DNA of 64,000 nt, taken from positions 1-64,000 of the forward strand of contig JAATGV010000011.1 of assembly GCA_015654475.1 (NCBI GenBank). The letters are read 5' to 3'. Made by a program: the position numbers and the translations under genes. How positions within the stretch are numbered: the stretch's first letter is position 1; each line of letters starts with the position of its first letter. Shown piece after piece: positions 25,972 to 34,874 of this stretch. The notes below the pieces were generated by a model that saw only the letters and a program-made list of their open reading frames with translations, had not been told where the DNA came from and did not search any database. This stretch comes from Actinomycetales bacterium (GTDB taxonomy: Bacteria; Actinomycetota; Actinomycetes; Actinomycetales; Microbacteriaceae).

Positions 25972-26802
25972 CTATGCGGTGTGCGTGCTCAACTCGTGCG
26001 CATGGACGATGCGAGCCAACGTCGCAAGTACAGCCGACGAACTCGCACGCACCTGATCGGCGTGTTCTCGGGCGAAGGCGACGATCTGTTCGGAATCGAA
26101 CCCGTCTGAGGCGAGCCGGGCCGGGTCGAACTCGAGCGCCCGTTCCGGCGGCACCTCAGGGTGAAACTGCACGCCCCAAACCTTCTCGCCCATCCGAAAC
26201 GCCTGAACTTCGCAACGGGCGCTGGATGCAAGCAGGACGGCGTTGGCAGGCAGCGTTTCGATGAAGTCGCGATGGTTCTCCATGAAAAACGTCTGCTGCG
26301 GCACATCGGAAAACAGCGGGTCCGTGCGAGCCTCATGCTTCAGGTCGATAGGGGTGGCACCCCGCTCAGGGGCTGGCCCGTTCGCCTGCACTGTTCCGCC
26401 ACCCACGAGGGCGAGAATCTGGGCGCCAAGACAGATTCCCAGCGTTGGGATGTCCTGTGCGATCGCCTCTGCCGCAAGACGACGCTCTGCCACAAGCCAG
26501 GGCGCATGTTCGTCCTCGTCGGGCATGAGGCCTCCGCCGAGCATGACAAAACCTGCATAACCTTGCAGCGAGTCTGGTAGGGGAGTCTGTGTCGCGTCGA
26601 TGACATCGGCGGCGATCCCCTGGTCGAGCAATACCTGCGGGATTCCGCGAGGCCCGCTCTCGGGATCGTTGACCACGATCAGCGCGCGCGCTCCTGCTGT
26701 GGCCTTTGCTGTGGCCTTTGCTGCGGCCTGCGCAGTGGGTGCGGTATTCTCTTGCGTCTGTTGGGCCGTGCCCCTCCACTGAGTTTGGTCTTGGTGAGCC
26801 AA
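25972..26802 (-). CDS. Class I glutamine amidotransferase domain protein (GMP synthase-like GATase)
   Basis: The TTG at 26802 (276 aa) is preferred because AAAGGAG lies 8 nt upstream; ORFs starting at ATGs further 5' run into an intergenic repeat zone. After an Ala/Thr/Lys-rich linker (about 20-36), the GATase fold shows FVMLGGGLMPDED, the nucleophile Cys in TLGICLGAQILA, and the His/Glu pair in WGVQFHPEVPPE. Family members remove the glutamine amide or act as gamma-glutamyl hydrolases. No synthetase partner is nearby, so the substrate is unknown. Confidence 0.85.
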   Translation of the reverse strand: MAHQDQTQWRGTAQQTQENTAPTAQAAAKATAKATAGARALIVVNDPESGPRGIPQVLLDQGIAADVIDATQTPLPDSLQGYAGFVMLGGGLMPDEDEHAPWLVAERRLAAEAIAQDIPTLGICLGAQILALVGGGTVQANGPAPERGATPIDLKHEARTDPLFSDVPQQTFFMENHRDFIETLPANAVLLASSARCEVQAFRMGEKVWGVQFHPEVPPERALEFDPARLASDGFDSEQIVAFAREHADQVRASSSAVLATLARIVHAHELSTHTA

Positions 26803-26965
26803 AGCACTAGCTCCTTTCGATGCGCGCGAACTCAAGCGGTCGCGAACCCGGACATATGCGATTCTCGGCATATGCGTGCCTCGTCGATGCGGTCCACTCT
26901 GCACGTTAGACAGCGGGACCACACCCGCGCCGTCGTGCGCGCAACCCTGTCAACGACAATACCCC

Positions 26966-27081
26966 GCAGACGCCCCCATTCGAACACATCATCTTTGGCA
27001 CGTGCCACGGTGGACGTCCGAAATATCGGGCAATAACACGTGGGCGGGCTGGCTGCGTGGGTTTCGGATGGGGGCGTCTGC
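26966..27081. repeat. Dispersed inverted-repeat element A (116 bp)
   Basis: The left arm GCAGACGCCCCCATTCGAA (26966-26984) and right arm TTCGGATGGGGGCGTCTGC (27063-27081) pair over 19 bp with one mismatch. The 78-bp interior does not resemble that of the other copies at 2537, 41154 and 62590 except at the arms. Confidence 0.85.
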
Positions 27082-27112
27082 CACACACCTCACGAACCGG
27101 ACCGCGGAACCG

Positions 27113-27227
27113 GGTCACCTGCTCATCCCGCATCCGGCCACCTGCTCATCACGAACCCGGCCACCTGCTCATCACGAACCCGGCCACCTGCTCATCACGA
27201 ACCCGCCCGCCCGGTCATCACGAACCC
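27113..27227. repeat. Five tandem 23-bp repeats
   Basis: Three identical units of 23 bp (GGCCACCTGCTCATCACGAA plus CCC) occupy 27136-27204 and are flanked by one diverged unit on each side. There are no spacers, so this is a tandem repeat, not a CRISPR. The 27228-27350 stretch that follows holds no gene and leads into the serine hydrolase. Confidence 0.9.
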
Positions 27228-27350
27228 GGGCACCCGATGTGGCGTACGATCCCAAACTGGCACCCCCGTGACTTCGTGGTCTAGCGTGGTGTGGCCCCAC
27301 GTTTGCGTGCGGCAAGATGTAAGGCACAGCATTGAGAAAGTGGGTTGGGT

Positions 27351-28847
27351 ATGTACCGGCGGGATGACGCGTCCGATGAACTCGTGGAGCTCGTCTCTAG
27401 CCATGCGGCCGAACGCACCGAAAAATCCCCCTCGTTCAGTGCCGCAGTCTTCGACCGCGCGGGCATTCTCGCGGCATACAGCGAAGGCACTGCTCGGGTG
27501 GGAGGCGACCGGCCGACCCTCTCGACGGTTTATCGCATCGCATCCATGACCAAAAGTTTCTGTGTCACCGCGATCCTGCTGCTTGTCGAGCGGGGCGATG
27601 TGCGTCTCGACGACCCTGTCTCGACGTATGTTCCGCAGTTTCACGACTACCGAGACGGCCAAGGTGTGGTCGTGCCCATCACGCTGCGGATGCTGCTGAG
27701 CAACAGCTCCGGACTGCCTGAAGACAATGCCTGGGCAGATTCTCAGATCGGCATCACTCGCGATGAACTGTTGAGTCTGCTTGATCGCGGCGTGCGGTAC
27801 GGCGATACCCCTGGCGCGTTTTTCCAATACTCGAATCTGGGATTCGCTGTGCTCGGGCTGGTCGTCGAAAATGTGACAGGACGCAGATTTGCACGGTTTG
27901 TCGAAGACGAGATCCTGCAACCCCTCGAACTGCACGACACGCACTTCTCACCAGACGCCTATGAACAGAAAGATCTGCTCGCCGTCGGCTACAGCACCTT
28001 CGACGAGGGTGAGACCTGGGTTGAGCGGCCCTACGTCGGCGACGGTGCCATGGCCGCCATCGGCGGGCTCTACAGCACCCTCGGTGACATCGCACGCTGG
28101 TCCGCCTGGCTGTCCAGCGCGTGGACGGAGGAGCCAGATAACGCCTCTGTCGGGCTTTCTGCCGCTGCCCGGCGTCTCATGCAGACGGCAGCTACCGCCA
28201 TCCATTCGGATTCTCGCACCCAGAGGGATGGCCTCGTTGCTGCCGGTTATGGCATGGGGATCATCGTCGAACTGGATCGCGATCTGGGCGTGTTCGCGCA
28301 GCATTCGGGCGGGCTGCCCGGCTTCACCTCACACATGCGCTGGCATACCGACAGCGGACTCGGAGTTGTCGCCTTTGGCAACACCGAAATGGCTGGCCTT
28401 GCAGTGTGGACGCGCGAACTACTGAAAGATGTCTTGCTCATGCAAGGCGTGCCGGCGCGCAGAATGCATGTCTGGCCCGAGACGCTCGCCGCAGCGCAGC
28501 GGATAGACGCCATGTTGCGTGACGGGGCAGACTACGCAACCTGCGCCGATCTCTATTCCGGCAACGTGGTCAGTGACATCCCGTTCGATATCCGGCGCCA
28601 GCAGACCAGTGCACTGCTGACGGGGCTTGGCGGGCTTGGCGAAGCTACCGATGACTTGGAAGCTCGTCTGCTGTGGGCAGACTCCGGTTCGCGCCTCACT
28701 TGGCGTCTGCCATGCAGAGACGGGGAAGCGATCGTGCAGATCGAGTTGACGCCACTGCGCGAAACTCGCGTTCAGCGAATCAGTCTTAAGGATGCGGCAG
28801 AGATGGGCCCTGTGGGCATGGCTGCGGGATTCTTGCCGTCGTCGTGA
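27351..28847 (+). CDS. Serine hydrolase of the beta-lactamase/class C PBP family
   Basis: The ATG at 27351 (498 aa) follows GAGAAAGTGGG; an in-frame TTG 6 nt upstream is an alternative. The active-site motifs are SMTK in YRIASMTKSF (about residues 68-71), YSN in FFQYSNLGF, and HSGG in FAQHSGGLPGF in place of KTG. The first 370 residues are the AmpC/EstB-like domain, followed by a C-terminal region of about 130 residues. No signal peptide is seen, so a cytoplasmic esterase or D-amino-acid peptidase is more likely than an antibiotic-degrading enzyme. Confidence 0.85.
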   Translation: MYRRDDASDELVELVSSHAAERTEKSPSFSAAVFDRAGILAAYSEGTARVGGDRPTLSTVYRIASMTKSFCVTAILLLVERGDVRLDDPVSTYVPQFHDYRDGQGVVVPITLRMLLSNSSGLPEDNAWADSQIGITRDELLSLLDRGVRYGDTPGAFFQYSNLGFAVLGLVVENVTGRRFARFVEDEILQPLELHDTHFSPDAYEQKDLLAVGYSTFDEGETWVERPYVGDGAMAAIGGLYSTLGDIARWSAWLSSAWTEEPDNASVGLSAAARRLMQTAATAIHSDSRTQRDGLVAAGYGMGIIVELDRDLGVFAQHSGGLPGFTSHMRWHTDSGLGVVAFGNTEMAGLAVWTRELLKDVLLMQGVPARRMHVWPETLAAAQRIDAMLRDGADYATCADLYSGNVVSDIPFDIRRQQTSALLTGLGGLGEATDDLEARLLWADSGSRLTWRLPCRDGEAIVQIELTPLRETRVQRISLKDAAEMGPVGMAAGFLPSS

Positions 28848-28929
28848 CCGTGGTCCCGCGCCCAAGGATGAAGTCGGTTGACAGATAGCAGATCATTCGC
28901 ATTTCGGCGCGGTGGGAGCAGAATATGCT

Positions 28930-28961
28930 CCACCTATCCACCTATCCACCTATCCACCTAT
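28930..28961. repeat. Four tandem 8-bp repeats (CCACCTAT)
   Basis: The 8-mer CCACCTAT occurs four times in a row between the convergent serine hydrolase and fumarase genes. Copy number could vary between strains by slippage. Confidence 0.85.
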
Positions 28962-29040
28962 CCATCTGCCGCATGCACCCACATCCAGGCCTGGTCTCTG
29001 CAGCTGAGCCTGCGGTTGACCGGCCAGCCGGATGCGCCGG

Positions 29041-30456
29041 TTACGGGTGGGTCATCGAGTCCACGTCGAGTGCCGCATCGAGCATGTCGAGTGTGAGCTC
29101 ACCGCGTTCGACGAAGCCGAGCGCGATCACAGCTTCGCGCACAGTGCAGCTCTCAGCAATGGCATACTTCGCCACTTTCGCTGCGGCCTCGTAGCCGATC
29201 ACTCGGTTGAGTGGGGTCACAATCGATGGTGAGGACTCGGCCAGCATGCGGGCGTGTTCGACGTTCGCAACCGCGCCGATCACGGTCTTGGACGCAAGCG
29301 CGCGTGCCGCGTTTGCAAGCAACCTGACCGACTCCAACAGTGCGTTGCCCATCACGGGGATCGCCACGTTGAGTTCAAAAGCTCCCGAAGCTCCGGCCCA
29401 CGCGATGGTCTGATCGTTGCCGACGACGCGAGCGCACACCATCAGCGTGGCTTCCGGAATGACGGGATTCACTTTGCCGGGCATGATGGATGAGCCGGGC
29501 TGAAGGTCGGGAATGTGCAGTTCGCCGAGCCCCGTGTTCGGGCCGGAACCCATCCAACGCAGATCGTTGCAGATTTTTGTGAGGCTGACGGCGATGACAC
29601 GCAGCGCACCCGACGCTTCGACGAGGGCGTCGCGTGCACCCTGTGCTTCGAAGTGGTTGCGTGCCTCGGTGATCGGCAGGCCCGTCTGGGCCGCGAGAAT
29701 GGCGATCGCTCGTTGCGGAAACCCTGGTGGTGTGTTGATTCCTGTGCCGACGGCAGTGCCGCCGAGTGGGACTTCGGCCACCCGAGGTAGCGCTGACTGA
29801 ATGCGTTCGATTCCGAGCCGAATGTGCGCCGCATAGCCCCCAAACTCTTGGCCGAGCGTCACAGGGGTGGCATCCATCAGGTGGGTGCGACCGGGTTTCA
29901 CAACGGTCGCCCACTCCGCCGACTTGGTGTCGAAGGCATCGGCGAGCTCGGCAAGACCGGGAATCAGGTTGTTGAGCAGCGCATCCGTCACGGCGACATG
30001 GACGGAGGTGGGGAAGACGTCATTGGACGACTGCGACGCGTTGACGTGATCGTTGGGATGAACGTCACGGCCGAGGGCGAGAGTTGCAATGGTGGCAAGC
30101 ACCTCGTTGGCGTTCATGTTGGAGGATGTGCCCGAGCCGGTCTGGTAGACGTCGACGGGAAACTGGTCGGCATGAGCGCCGGAGACTATCTCATCGGCCG
30201 CCGACGCTATCGCGTTCGCCACTGCGCCATCGAGCACGCCAAGCTCGGCATTGGCAAGCGCTGCCGCCTTCTTGACCTGCGCGATCGCTCGAACGAGCGC
30301 GCCCTCGATCGGGGTTCCAGAGATAGCGAAATTCTCGACAGCACGCTGTGTCTGCGCACCGTAGAGCGCCCCGACCGGCACCATGACCTCTCCCATCGTG
30401 TCGTGCTCGATGCGATATTCGGGGACAGCGGATTCGGAGTTGGCAGATTCAGGCAC
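29041..30456 (-). CDS. fumC: Fumarate hydratase class II
   Basis: The GTG at 30456 (471 aa) with GAGGA upstream is the likely start; the longer frame runs into the carbonic anhydrase gene. It interconverts fumarate and malate in the TCA cycle without an Fe-S cluster. Signatures are [45 protein letters not shown] and the superfamily motif [15 protein letters not shown]. It starts 20 nt after the carbonic anhydrase stop and is probably co-transcribed. Confidence 0.94.
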   Translation of the reverse strand: MPESANSESAVPEYRIEHDTMGEVMVPVGALYGAQTQRAVENFAISGTPIEGALVRAIAQVKKAAALANAELGVLDGAVANAIASAADEIVSGAHADQFPVDVYQTGSGTSSNMNANEVLATIATLALGRDVHPNDHVNASQSSNDVFPTSVHVAVTDALLNNLIPGLAELADAFDTKSAEWATVVKPGRTHLMDATPVTLGQEFGGYAAHIRLGIERIQSALPRVAEVPLGGTAVGTGINTPPGFPQRAIAILAAQTGLPITEARNHFEAQGARDALVEASGALRVIAVSLTKICNDLRWMGSGPNTGLGELHIPDLQPGSSIMPGKVNPVIPEATLMVCARVVGNDQTIAWAGASGAFELNVAIPVMGNALLESVRLLANAARALASKTVIGAVANVEHARMLAESSPSIVTPLNRVIGYEAAAKVAKYAIAESCTVREAVIALGFVERGELTLDMLDAALDVDSMTHP

Positions 30457-30475
30457 GGTGCTGTGTTCCTCGGTG

Positions 30476-31192
30476 TCAGGCGGTGGGGTGGATGGCAGTG
30501 TCCGACTCGGCCACGGCGCGTGCTGCAGGGACTGGATCGACACCGCCCGCCGACGCTGCGGCGTTAAGTCCGATATCGCCCACTGTGACAACCTCGTGCA
30601 CAGCGCCGTCGACCAACTGGTAATTGACGCCGATGACGGCGACCCGGCCCGCATCCACCGCATCAGAGATCAGCTCGCTATGGCTGACCAGCTCGCGCGT
30701 GGTCTGACGCAGATGGCGCTCGGCGACGTCTTCGACGGTTCCAGAGCCCTCACGCTTCGACTCGACGATTGCCGGGTGGATGCGGGTAATCAGATCCCGC
30801 ACGTAAAACCCGTCCGGAACCTGTTTGTTGACGTCAGCATCGAAAGCGGCCTGCACTGCCCCACAGCTGTCGTGTGCGAGCACGACGATGAGGGGCACCT
30901 CGAGCGCGCTGACCGCATATTCGAGGCTGGCCAGCGTCGTAGTGTCGATAACCTGTCCGGCGTTGCGAATCACAAACAGGTCGCCGAGCCCGGCGTCGAA
31001 GATGATCTCGGCGGCAAGCCGAGAGTCCGCGCACCCGAAGAGAGCAGCGAAAGGCGTCTGCTGGTTGGCCAGAATCGACCGGCGCTCGACGTCTTGGTGT
31101 GGATGTTCAGGGCTTCCATCAATGAAGCGCTCGTTGCCTTCACGCATGCGTTGCCATGCCTCGGATGGGGTGAGTTGATGATCGTGTGTCAT
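30476..31192 (-). CDS. Beta-class carbonic anhydrase
   Basis: This 238-aa enzyme hydrates CO2 to bicarbonate. The zinc ligands are Cys54, His107 and Cys110 in FGCADSR and AHDSCGA, with the Asp56-Arg58 dyad. There is no signal peptide. It lies upstream of fumC in one apparent operon, an arrangement seen in other actinobacteria and consistent with supplying bicarbonate for carboxylation reactions. Confidence 0.93.
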   Translation of the reverse strand: MTHDHQLTPSEAWQRMREGNERFIDGSPEHPHQDVERRSILANQQTPFAALFGCADSRLAAEIIFDAGLGDLFVIRNAGQVIDTTTLASLEYAVSALEVPLIVVLAHDSCGAVQAAFDADVNKQVPDGFYVRDLITRIHPAIVESKREGSGTVEDVAERHLRQTTRELVSHSELISDAVDAGRVAVIGVNYQLVDGAVHEVVTVGDIGLNAAASAGGVDPVPAARAVAESDTAIHPTA

Positions 31193-31328
31193 TTGGATCC
31201 TTTGTGCCGGGTCATGTTGCAGGTCATGTTGTTCGGGCCGTGCTGCGGAGGGCGGCGCTGTGTGTCATATGCGACGGCCCCCAGCTGCGTCATTGCCGCC
31301 GTCAAGCCAAGCGTAGTCACAGTAACCC

Positions 31329-31958
31329 TCACGAGGGCACTGCGTCGGTGTCGAGCGTGATTGTCGACACCGAATCGATAAGGGCCGAGGCAAGCGCCGC
31401 GAAATCGGTGTCGTCTGCGCTGCCGTACAGCAGCAATGTCGAGCGTGGCGTGTTCTCGCCCGCGGGCAGCGTTGTGGTGAGACCATAGCGGATGCCGGTT
31501 TCTGTGGGGGACTGGTCATACACCTGCCACTCAAGCGCTGCGATGGTCGCCGTGCCGCTCGCGTTGCGATTACCCATGGCGGCATAGATCCACGTTTCGC
31601 TGACATCGAAGGCTTGCTTCACGCTGATCTGGGTGCCGGACGGGGTGAGGTAGCTCACATACCATTGCGCAGGAGCGTCGCTGCCTGCGGCCTGCCAGGT
31701 GGCGGTGTTCGCGCTCCACCCCGCAGGCAAGGTCGGGATGGCGAGCGTGCCATTCTCTGCCTCTTGAGCCGCTGCCCCGATTGAGGCGAAGTCAACCGTC
31801 GCCGGGGTAGTCGGTGAGTCGTCACGCGGCAAAAAGAACGCGAGCACAAGCGCGATCCCGAGGCAGATCACTACCGCGCCGACCAGATTTCGTGGTGTCT
31901 GGCTGCGTCGGTACTCGCTGGAGCGGTACTGCGCTCGCGGGTCGTCAGTTCGCGTCAT
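31329..31958 (-). CDS. DUF4245 membrane-anchored protein
   Basis: The ATG at 31958 (209 aa, MTRTDDPRAQYRSSEYRRS) overlaps xseB by 14 nt. One membrane helix (LVGAVVICLGIALVLAFFLP, about 26-45) is followed by an external domain with LPAGWSANTATWQ, WYVSYLTPSGTQISVKQ and DFAALASALI. These features fit DUF4245, which lies beside xseB/xseA and glpX in many actinobacteria. Its function is not known. Confidence 0.85.
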   Translation of the reverse strand: MTRTDDPRAQYRSSEYRRSQTPRNLVGAVVICLGIALVLAFFLPRDDSPTTPATVDFASIGAAAQEAENGTLAIPTLPAGWSANTATWQAAGSDAPAQWYVSYLTPSGTQISVKQAFDVSETWIYAAMGNRNASGTATIAALEWQVYDQSPTETGIRYGLTTTLPAGENTPRSTLLLYGSADDTDFAALASALIDSVSTITLDTDAVPS

Positions 31959-32229
31959 CGCCGCCGCGGCCCGATGCCGATGGGGAGGATGCGGCGACCG
32001 CATCGTCGAGCCGTTTCTTCGCCCCGGCCAGCCACTCTTCGCACCGCGCGGCGAGCGCGTTGCCCCGCTCCCAGAGCGCTATCGACTCCTCAAGCGTCGC
32101 CTGGCCTTGTTCGAGAGCTGTGACTGCCTCGGCAAGGGCATCACGTGCTTCTTCGTAACTGAGTGCGCGGACATCTGCATTTGCATCGGGTTCTGTATTC
32201 GCGCTAGGGCTTGATTGTGCGGCCGTCAT
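31945..32229 (-). CDS. xseB: Exodeoxyribonuclease VII small subunit
   Basis: This 94-aa protein has the XseB core LSYEEARDALAEAVTALEQGQATLEESIALWERGNALAARCEEWL as two helices, with disordered tails at each end. It packs onto the C-terminal coiled coils of XseA and regulates the nuclease. It overlaps the DUF4245 gene by 14 nt and follows xseA by 52 nt. Confidence 0.93.
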   Translation of the reverse strand: MTAAQSSPSANTEPDANADVRALSYEEARDALAEAVTALEQGQATLEESIALWERGNALAARCEEWLAGAKKRLDDAVAASSPSASGRGGDDAN

Positions 32230-32281
32230 ACGTGCCTCCTAGTTGTGTGGGGTGGGGTCGTAGTGGTGACTGTTTCTGCAG

Positions 32282-33586
32282 TCAGGATGGTCGGGATGCA
32301 TCGCGTACCGTCGGATCGTCGGTTAGGCCGGTCGATGTCGCCCCGATGCGGCCGTCGGCGAGGATCACACTGAGGGGCGTGCCTGCCGGTGCGTCCGCCG
32401 CCTTCCGGATCACGCCGAGGGGTGGCGTTCCTCGCACGATCGCATACCCGCGTTCCAAGGTGGCTTGTGGAGAAAGTGCAGTCAAGTGCGCAAAAAGCTG
32501 GGTGATCTCGGCAGCTCCGCGCTCGATGACTCGGCCGAACTGGTCGTCAGAGCGTTGCTGCAATCGCAACACATCCTCCTCGCGGCCCTCGATGATCCAC
32601 CTGGTACTTGCCAGCGCAGGCCGTGACCGCAGCTGCGCGATGCGGTCGCTTTCAGTGTGCAGGATAGACGCGAGCCGTGTGGTCAGTCGTACGCGGGCCT
32701 GCTGTACCCGCAACAGTTCGTCACCGACATCCGGCACCACGCGTTTCGCGGCATCGGTGGGCGTGGAAGCACGCAAATCGGCGACCTCGTCGAGAAGAGG
32801 CCGGTCGTTTTCGTGGCCGATGGCGCTCACGATCGGCGTCTGCGCGGCCGCGGCAGCGCGAAGCAGTCTCTCATCGCTGAACCCGATGAGGTGCATGAAA
32901 TCGCCGCCGCCGCGCGCAATGATGATGACATCCACCTCGGGGTCGGCATCCAACGTCTGAATCGCGGCCGTTACCTCGGCAGGCACCCGATCGCCCTGCA
33001 CCGCGGTGTGAATGGTGCGAAACTGTACGGCCGGCCAGCGCAGCGCGGCGTTGCGAAGCACATCTTTTTCGGCATCGGAGTCAGCGCCGGTGATCAGGCC
33101 GATCCGGCCAGGCAGAAACGGCAAACGTTTTTTACGGGACGCATCGAACAGCCCCTCATCCGCAAGCTGCGCCCGTAGCCGCTGCAACTGCTCGAGCAGA
33201 TCCCCAAGCCCAACATGTCTCATCTCGGAGACGATCATGCTCAGCGTGCCGCCCTTGGCCCAATAGTCGGCCTTCACCCGCGCTGCGACATGGTCGCCCT
33301 GTTTGATGTCATTGGGGATGCGCGAGCCGCGAGACAACCACACGGTGATGCCGATCGATGCGTCCGCATGCAGGTCTTTCAGTTTGCCGTAGATCGCATT
33401 GCTACGTTGCTGCCATTGGGTGACCTCCCCCTCGACCCACACGTCTCCGAGACGACCGATATATTCGTGCAGTTTTGTGTTCAGCACCGAAATCGGCCAT
33501 GGAGAATCAGCCGACGGACCGGTGGATGCGGGCGCGTCGACCGACCTGCCGGAGGCCATCTGCCCCGTTCTTGGATCTGACCCCAT
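32282..33586 (-). CDS. xseA: Exodeoxyribonuclease VII large subunit
   Basis: This 434-aa subunit degrades single-stranded DNA in both directions. The N-terminal OB domain (about 30-125) contains ISVLNTKLHEYIGRLGDVWVEGEV. The catalytic domain shows GRIGLITGADSDAEKDVL, VDVIIIARGGGDFMHLIGFSDERLLRAAAAAQTPIVSAIGHENDRPLLDEVADLRASTPTDAAK. The C-terminal part has helical repeats. A 30-residue N-terminal extension is Ser/Pro/Ala-rich. It is divergent from ispH. Confidence 0.94.
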   Translation of the reverse strand: MGSDPRTGQMASGRSVDAPASTGPSADSPWPISVLNTKLHEYIGRLGDVWVEGEVTQWQQRSNAIYGKLKDLHADASIGITVWLSRGSRIPNDIKQGDHVAARVKADYWAKGGTLSMIVSEMRHVGLGDLLEQLQRLRAQLADEGLFDASRKKRLPFLPGRIGLITGADSDAEKDVLRNAALRWPAVQFRTIHTAVQGDRVPAEVTAAIQTLDADPEVDVIIIARGGGDFMHLIGFSDERLLRAAAAAQTPIVSAIGHENDRPLLDEVADLRASTPTDAAKRVVPDVGDELLRVQQARVRLTTRLASILHTESDRIAQLRSRPALASTRWIIEGREEDVLRLQQRSDDQFGRVIERGAAEITQLFAHLTALSPQATLERGYAIVRGTPPLGVIRKAADAPAGTPLSVILADGRIGATSTGLTDDPTVRDASRPS

Positions 33587-33656
33587 TAGTCACCTCATCT
33601 TCATAGACCGATTCACGTTGCGGAGAAGTCTGAACAAAGGGGGATCCTAATTCACC

Positions 33657-33677
33657 GCCTCCACGTATCATGGAGGC
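33657..33677 (+). promoter_or_regulatory. Hairpin that covers the ispH ribosome binding site
   Basis: GCCTCCA (33657-33663) pairs with TGGAGGC (33671-33677) around a 7-nt loop. The GGAGG Shine-Dalgarno of ispH (33672-33676) is fully inside the stem, so folding would hide it. Confidence 0.5.
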
Positions 33678-33679
33678 AA

Positions 33680-34738
33680 ATGAATCAGCCTGTTCCTCTG
33701 CCAATTCCCCGCCTCGCAAGGCCTCGTCCTAGCCTACGCGAGACCACCGTCATGGGTCAGAAGCGTATCCTGCTTGCCGCGCCGCGTGGCTACTGTGCTG
33801 GCGTCGACCGTGCAGTCATTGCCGTAGAAAAGGCTCTCAGCATTTACGGTGCACCCGTGTATGTGCGCAAGCAGATTGTGCATAACAAACACGTCGTGAG
33901 CACCCTTGAAGAACAGGGCGCCATCTTCGTGGACGAGATCGATGAGATCCCTGAGGGATCCCTCGTCGTGTTCTCCGCGCATGGTGTCGCGCCCTCCGTG
34001 GTGGCCGCCGCCCGCGAACGCAACCTGCGAACCATCGATGCAACCTGTCCGCTGGTCACCAAAGTGCACCGCGAAGCCGTCAGGTATGCGCGCGACGACT
34101 ACGACATCCTGCTCATCGGGCATGCCGGACACGAAGAAGTCGAAGGAACGGCCGGCGAAGCACCCGAACACGTTCAACTGGTGCAAAGCCCCGATGACGT
34201 CGGTTCGGCGGTCGTTCGCGACCCGAGCAAAGTCGTGTGGTTGAGCCAGACCACCCTTTCGGTGGACGAGACCATGGAGACAGTCGATCGGCTGCGCGAA
34301 CGTTTTCCCACGCTGCAGGCCCCGCCGTCAGACGACATCTGCTATGCGACGCAGAACCGCCAAGTTGCCATCAAGAAGGTTGCGGCGCAGTCGGATGTGG
34401 TGATCGTGGTCGGGTCGGCCAACTCATCAAACTCGGTGCGACTCGTTGAGGTCGCTCTCGACTACGGGGCAAAGGCAGCATACCGAGTGGATTATGCCGA
34501 CGAGATCAAGCAAGAGTGGATCGATGAGGCCGCAACCATTGGTGTCACCTCTGGCGCGTCTGTGCCCGAGGAGTTGGTGCAGGACGTGCTCGCGGTGCTT
34601 GCGACCGCAGGCTATGCCGACGTCGCCGAAGTGAAGACAGCTGAAGAAGACCTGTTGTTCTCGCTGCCCAAAGAGCTGCGCGCCGAAATGAAGGCAAGCG
34701 GCGACTCGTCTCGCGGGCTCGGCGGGCGCTCGCGATAG
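33680..34738 (+). CDS. ispH: 4-hydroxy-3-methylbut-2-enyl diphosphate reductase
   Basis: The ATG at 33680 (352 aa) is supported by a GGAGG 3 nt upstream; a second ATG at 33752 (MGQKRIL) matches the usual family start and could also be used. IspH makes isopentenyl and dimethylallyl diphosphate, the last step of the MEP pathway. The three Fe-S cysteines are in PRGYCAGV (Cys39), [11 protein letters not shown] (about 123) and [11 protein letters not shown] (about 221). Also visible are [15 protein letters not shown] and [11 protein letters not shown]. Confidence 0.95.
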   Translation: MNQPVPLPIPRLARPRPSLRETTVMGQKRILLAAPRGYCAGVDRAVIAVEKALSIYGAPVYVRKQIVHNKHVVSTLEEQGAIFVDEIDEIPEGSLVVFSAHGVAPSVVAAARERNLRTIDATCPLVTKVHREAVRYARDDYDILLIGHAGHEEVEGTAGEAPEHVQLVQSPDDVGSAVVRDPSKVVWLSQTTLSVDETMETVDRLRERFPTLQAPPSDDICYATQNRQVAIKKVAAQSDVVIVVGSANSSNSVRLVEVALDYGAKAAYRVDYADEIKQEWIDEAATIGVTSGASVPEELVQDVLAVLATAGYADVAEVKTAEEDLLFSLPKELRAEMKASGDSSRGLGGRSR

Positions 34739-34782
34739 CTGCTGGTGCTGGTTATCGGCAGTACTGCCTGGACCAGCCCTAA

Positions 34783-34818
34783 ACTTAAAGCACTTAAAGC
34801 ACTTAAAGAACTTAAAGC
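34783..34818. repeat. Four tandem 9-bp repeats (ACTTAAAGC)
   Basis: ACTTAAAGC occurs four times (the third with A for C), directly before the ispH/fbaA terminator. It is AT-rich compared with its surroundings. Confidence 0.9.
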
Positions 34819-34858
34819 AATGAGGGGTGGTCACGCATCTGCATGACCACCCCTCATT
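34819..34858. terminator. Bidirectional terminator between ispH and fbaA
   Basis: A perfect 15-bp stem (34819-34833 with 34844-34858, core GAGGGGTGGTCA) closes a 10-nt loop between convergent genes. Confidence 0.8.
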
Positions 34859-34874
34859 CGAGGTCCGTTGTCGA

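Noticed and set aside
27113-27227. CRISPR array
   Set aside because: The repeats are directly adjacent with no spacers, and no cas genes are in the window.
27351-28847. Antibiotic-resistance beta-lactamase
   Set aside because: The SxxK, YxN and HxG-type motifs are shared with esterases and peptidases, there is no signal peptide, and the protein is longer than AmpC enzymes.
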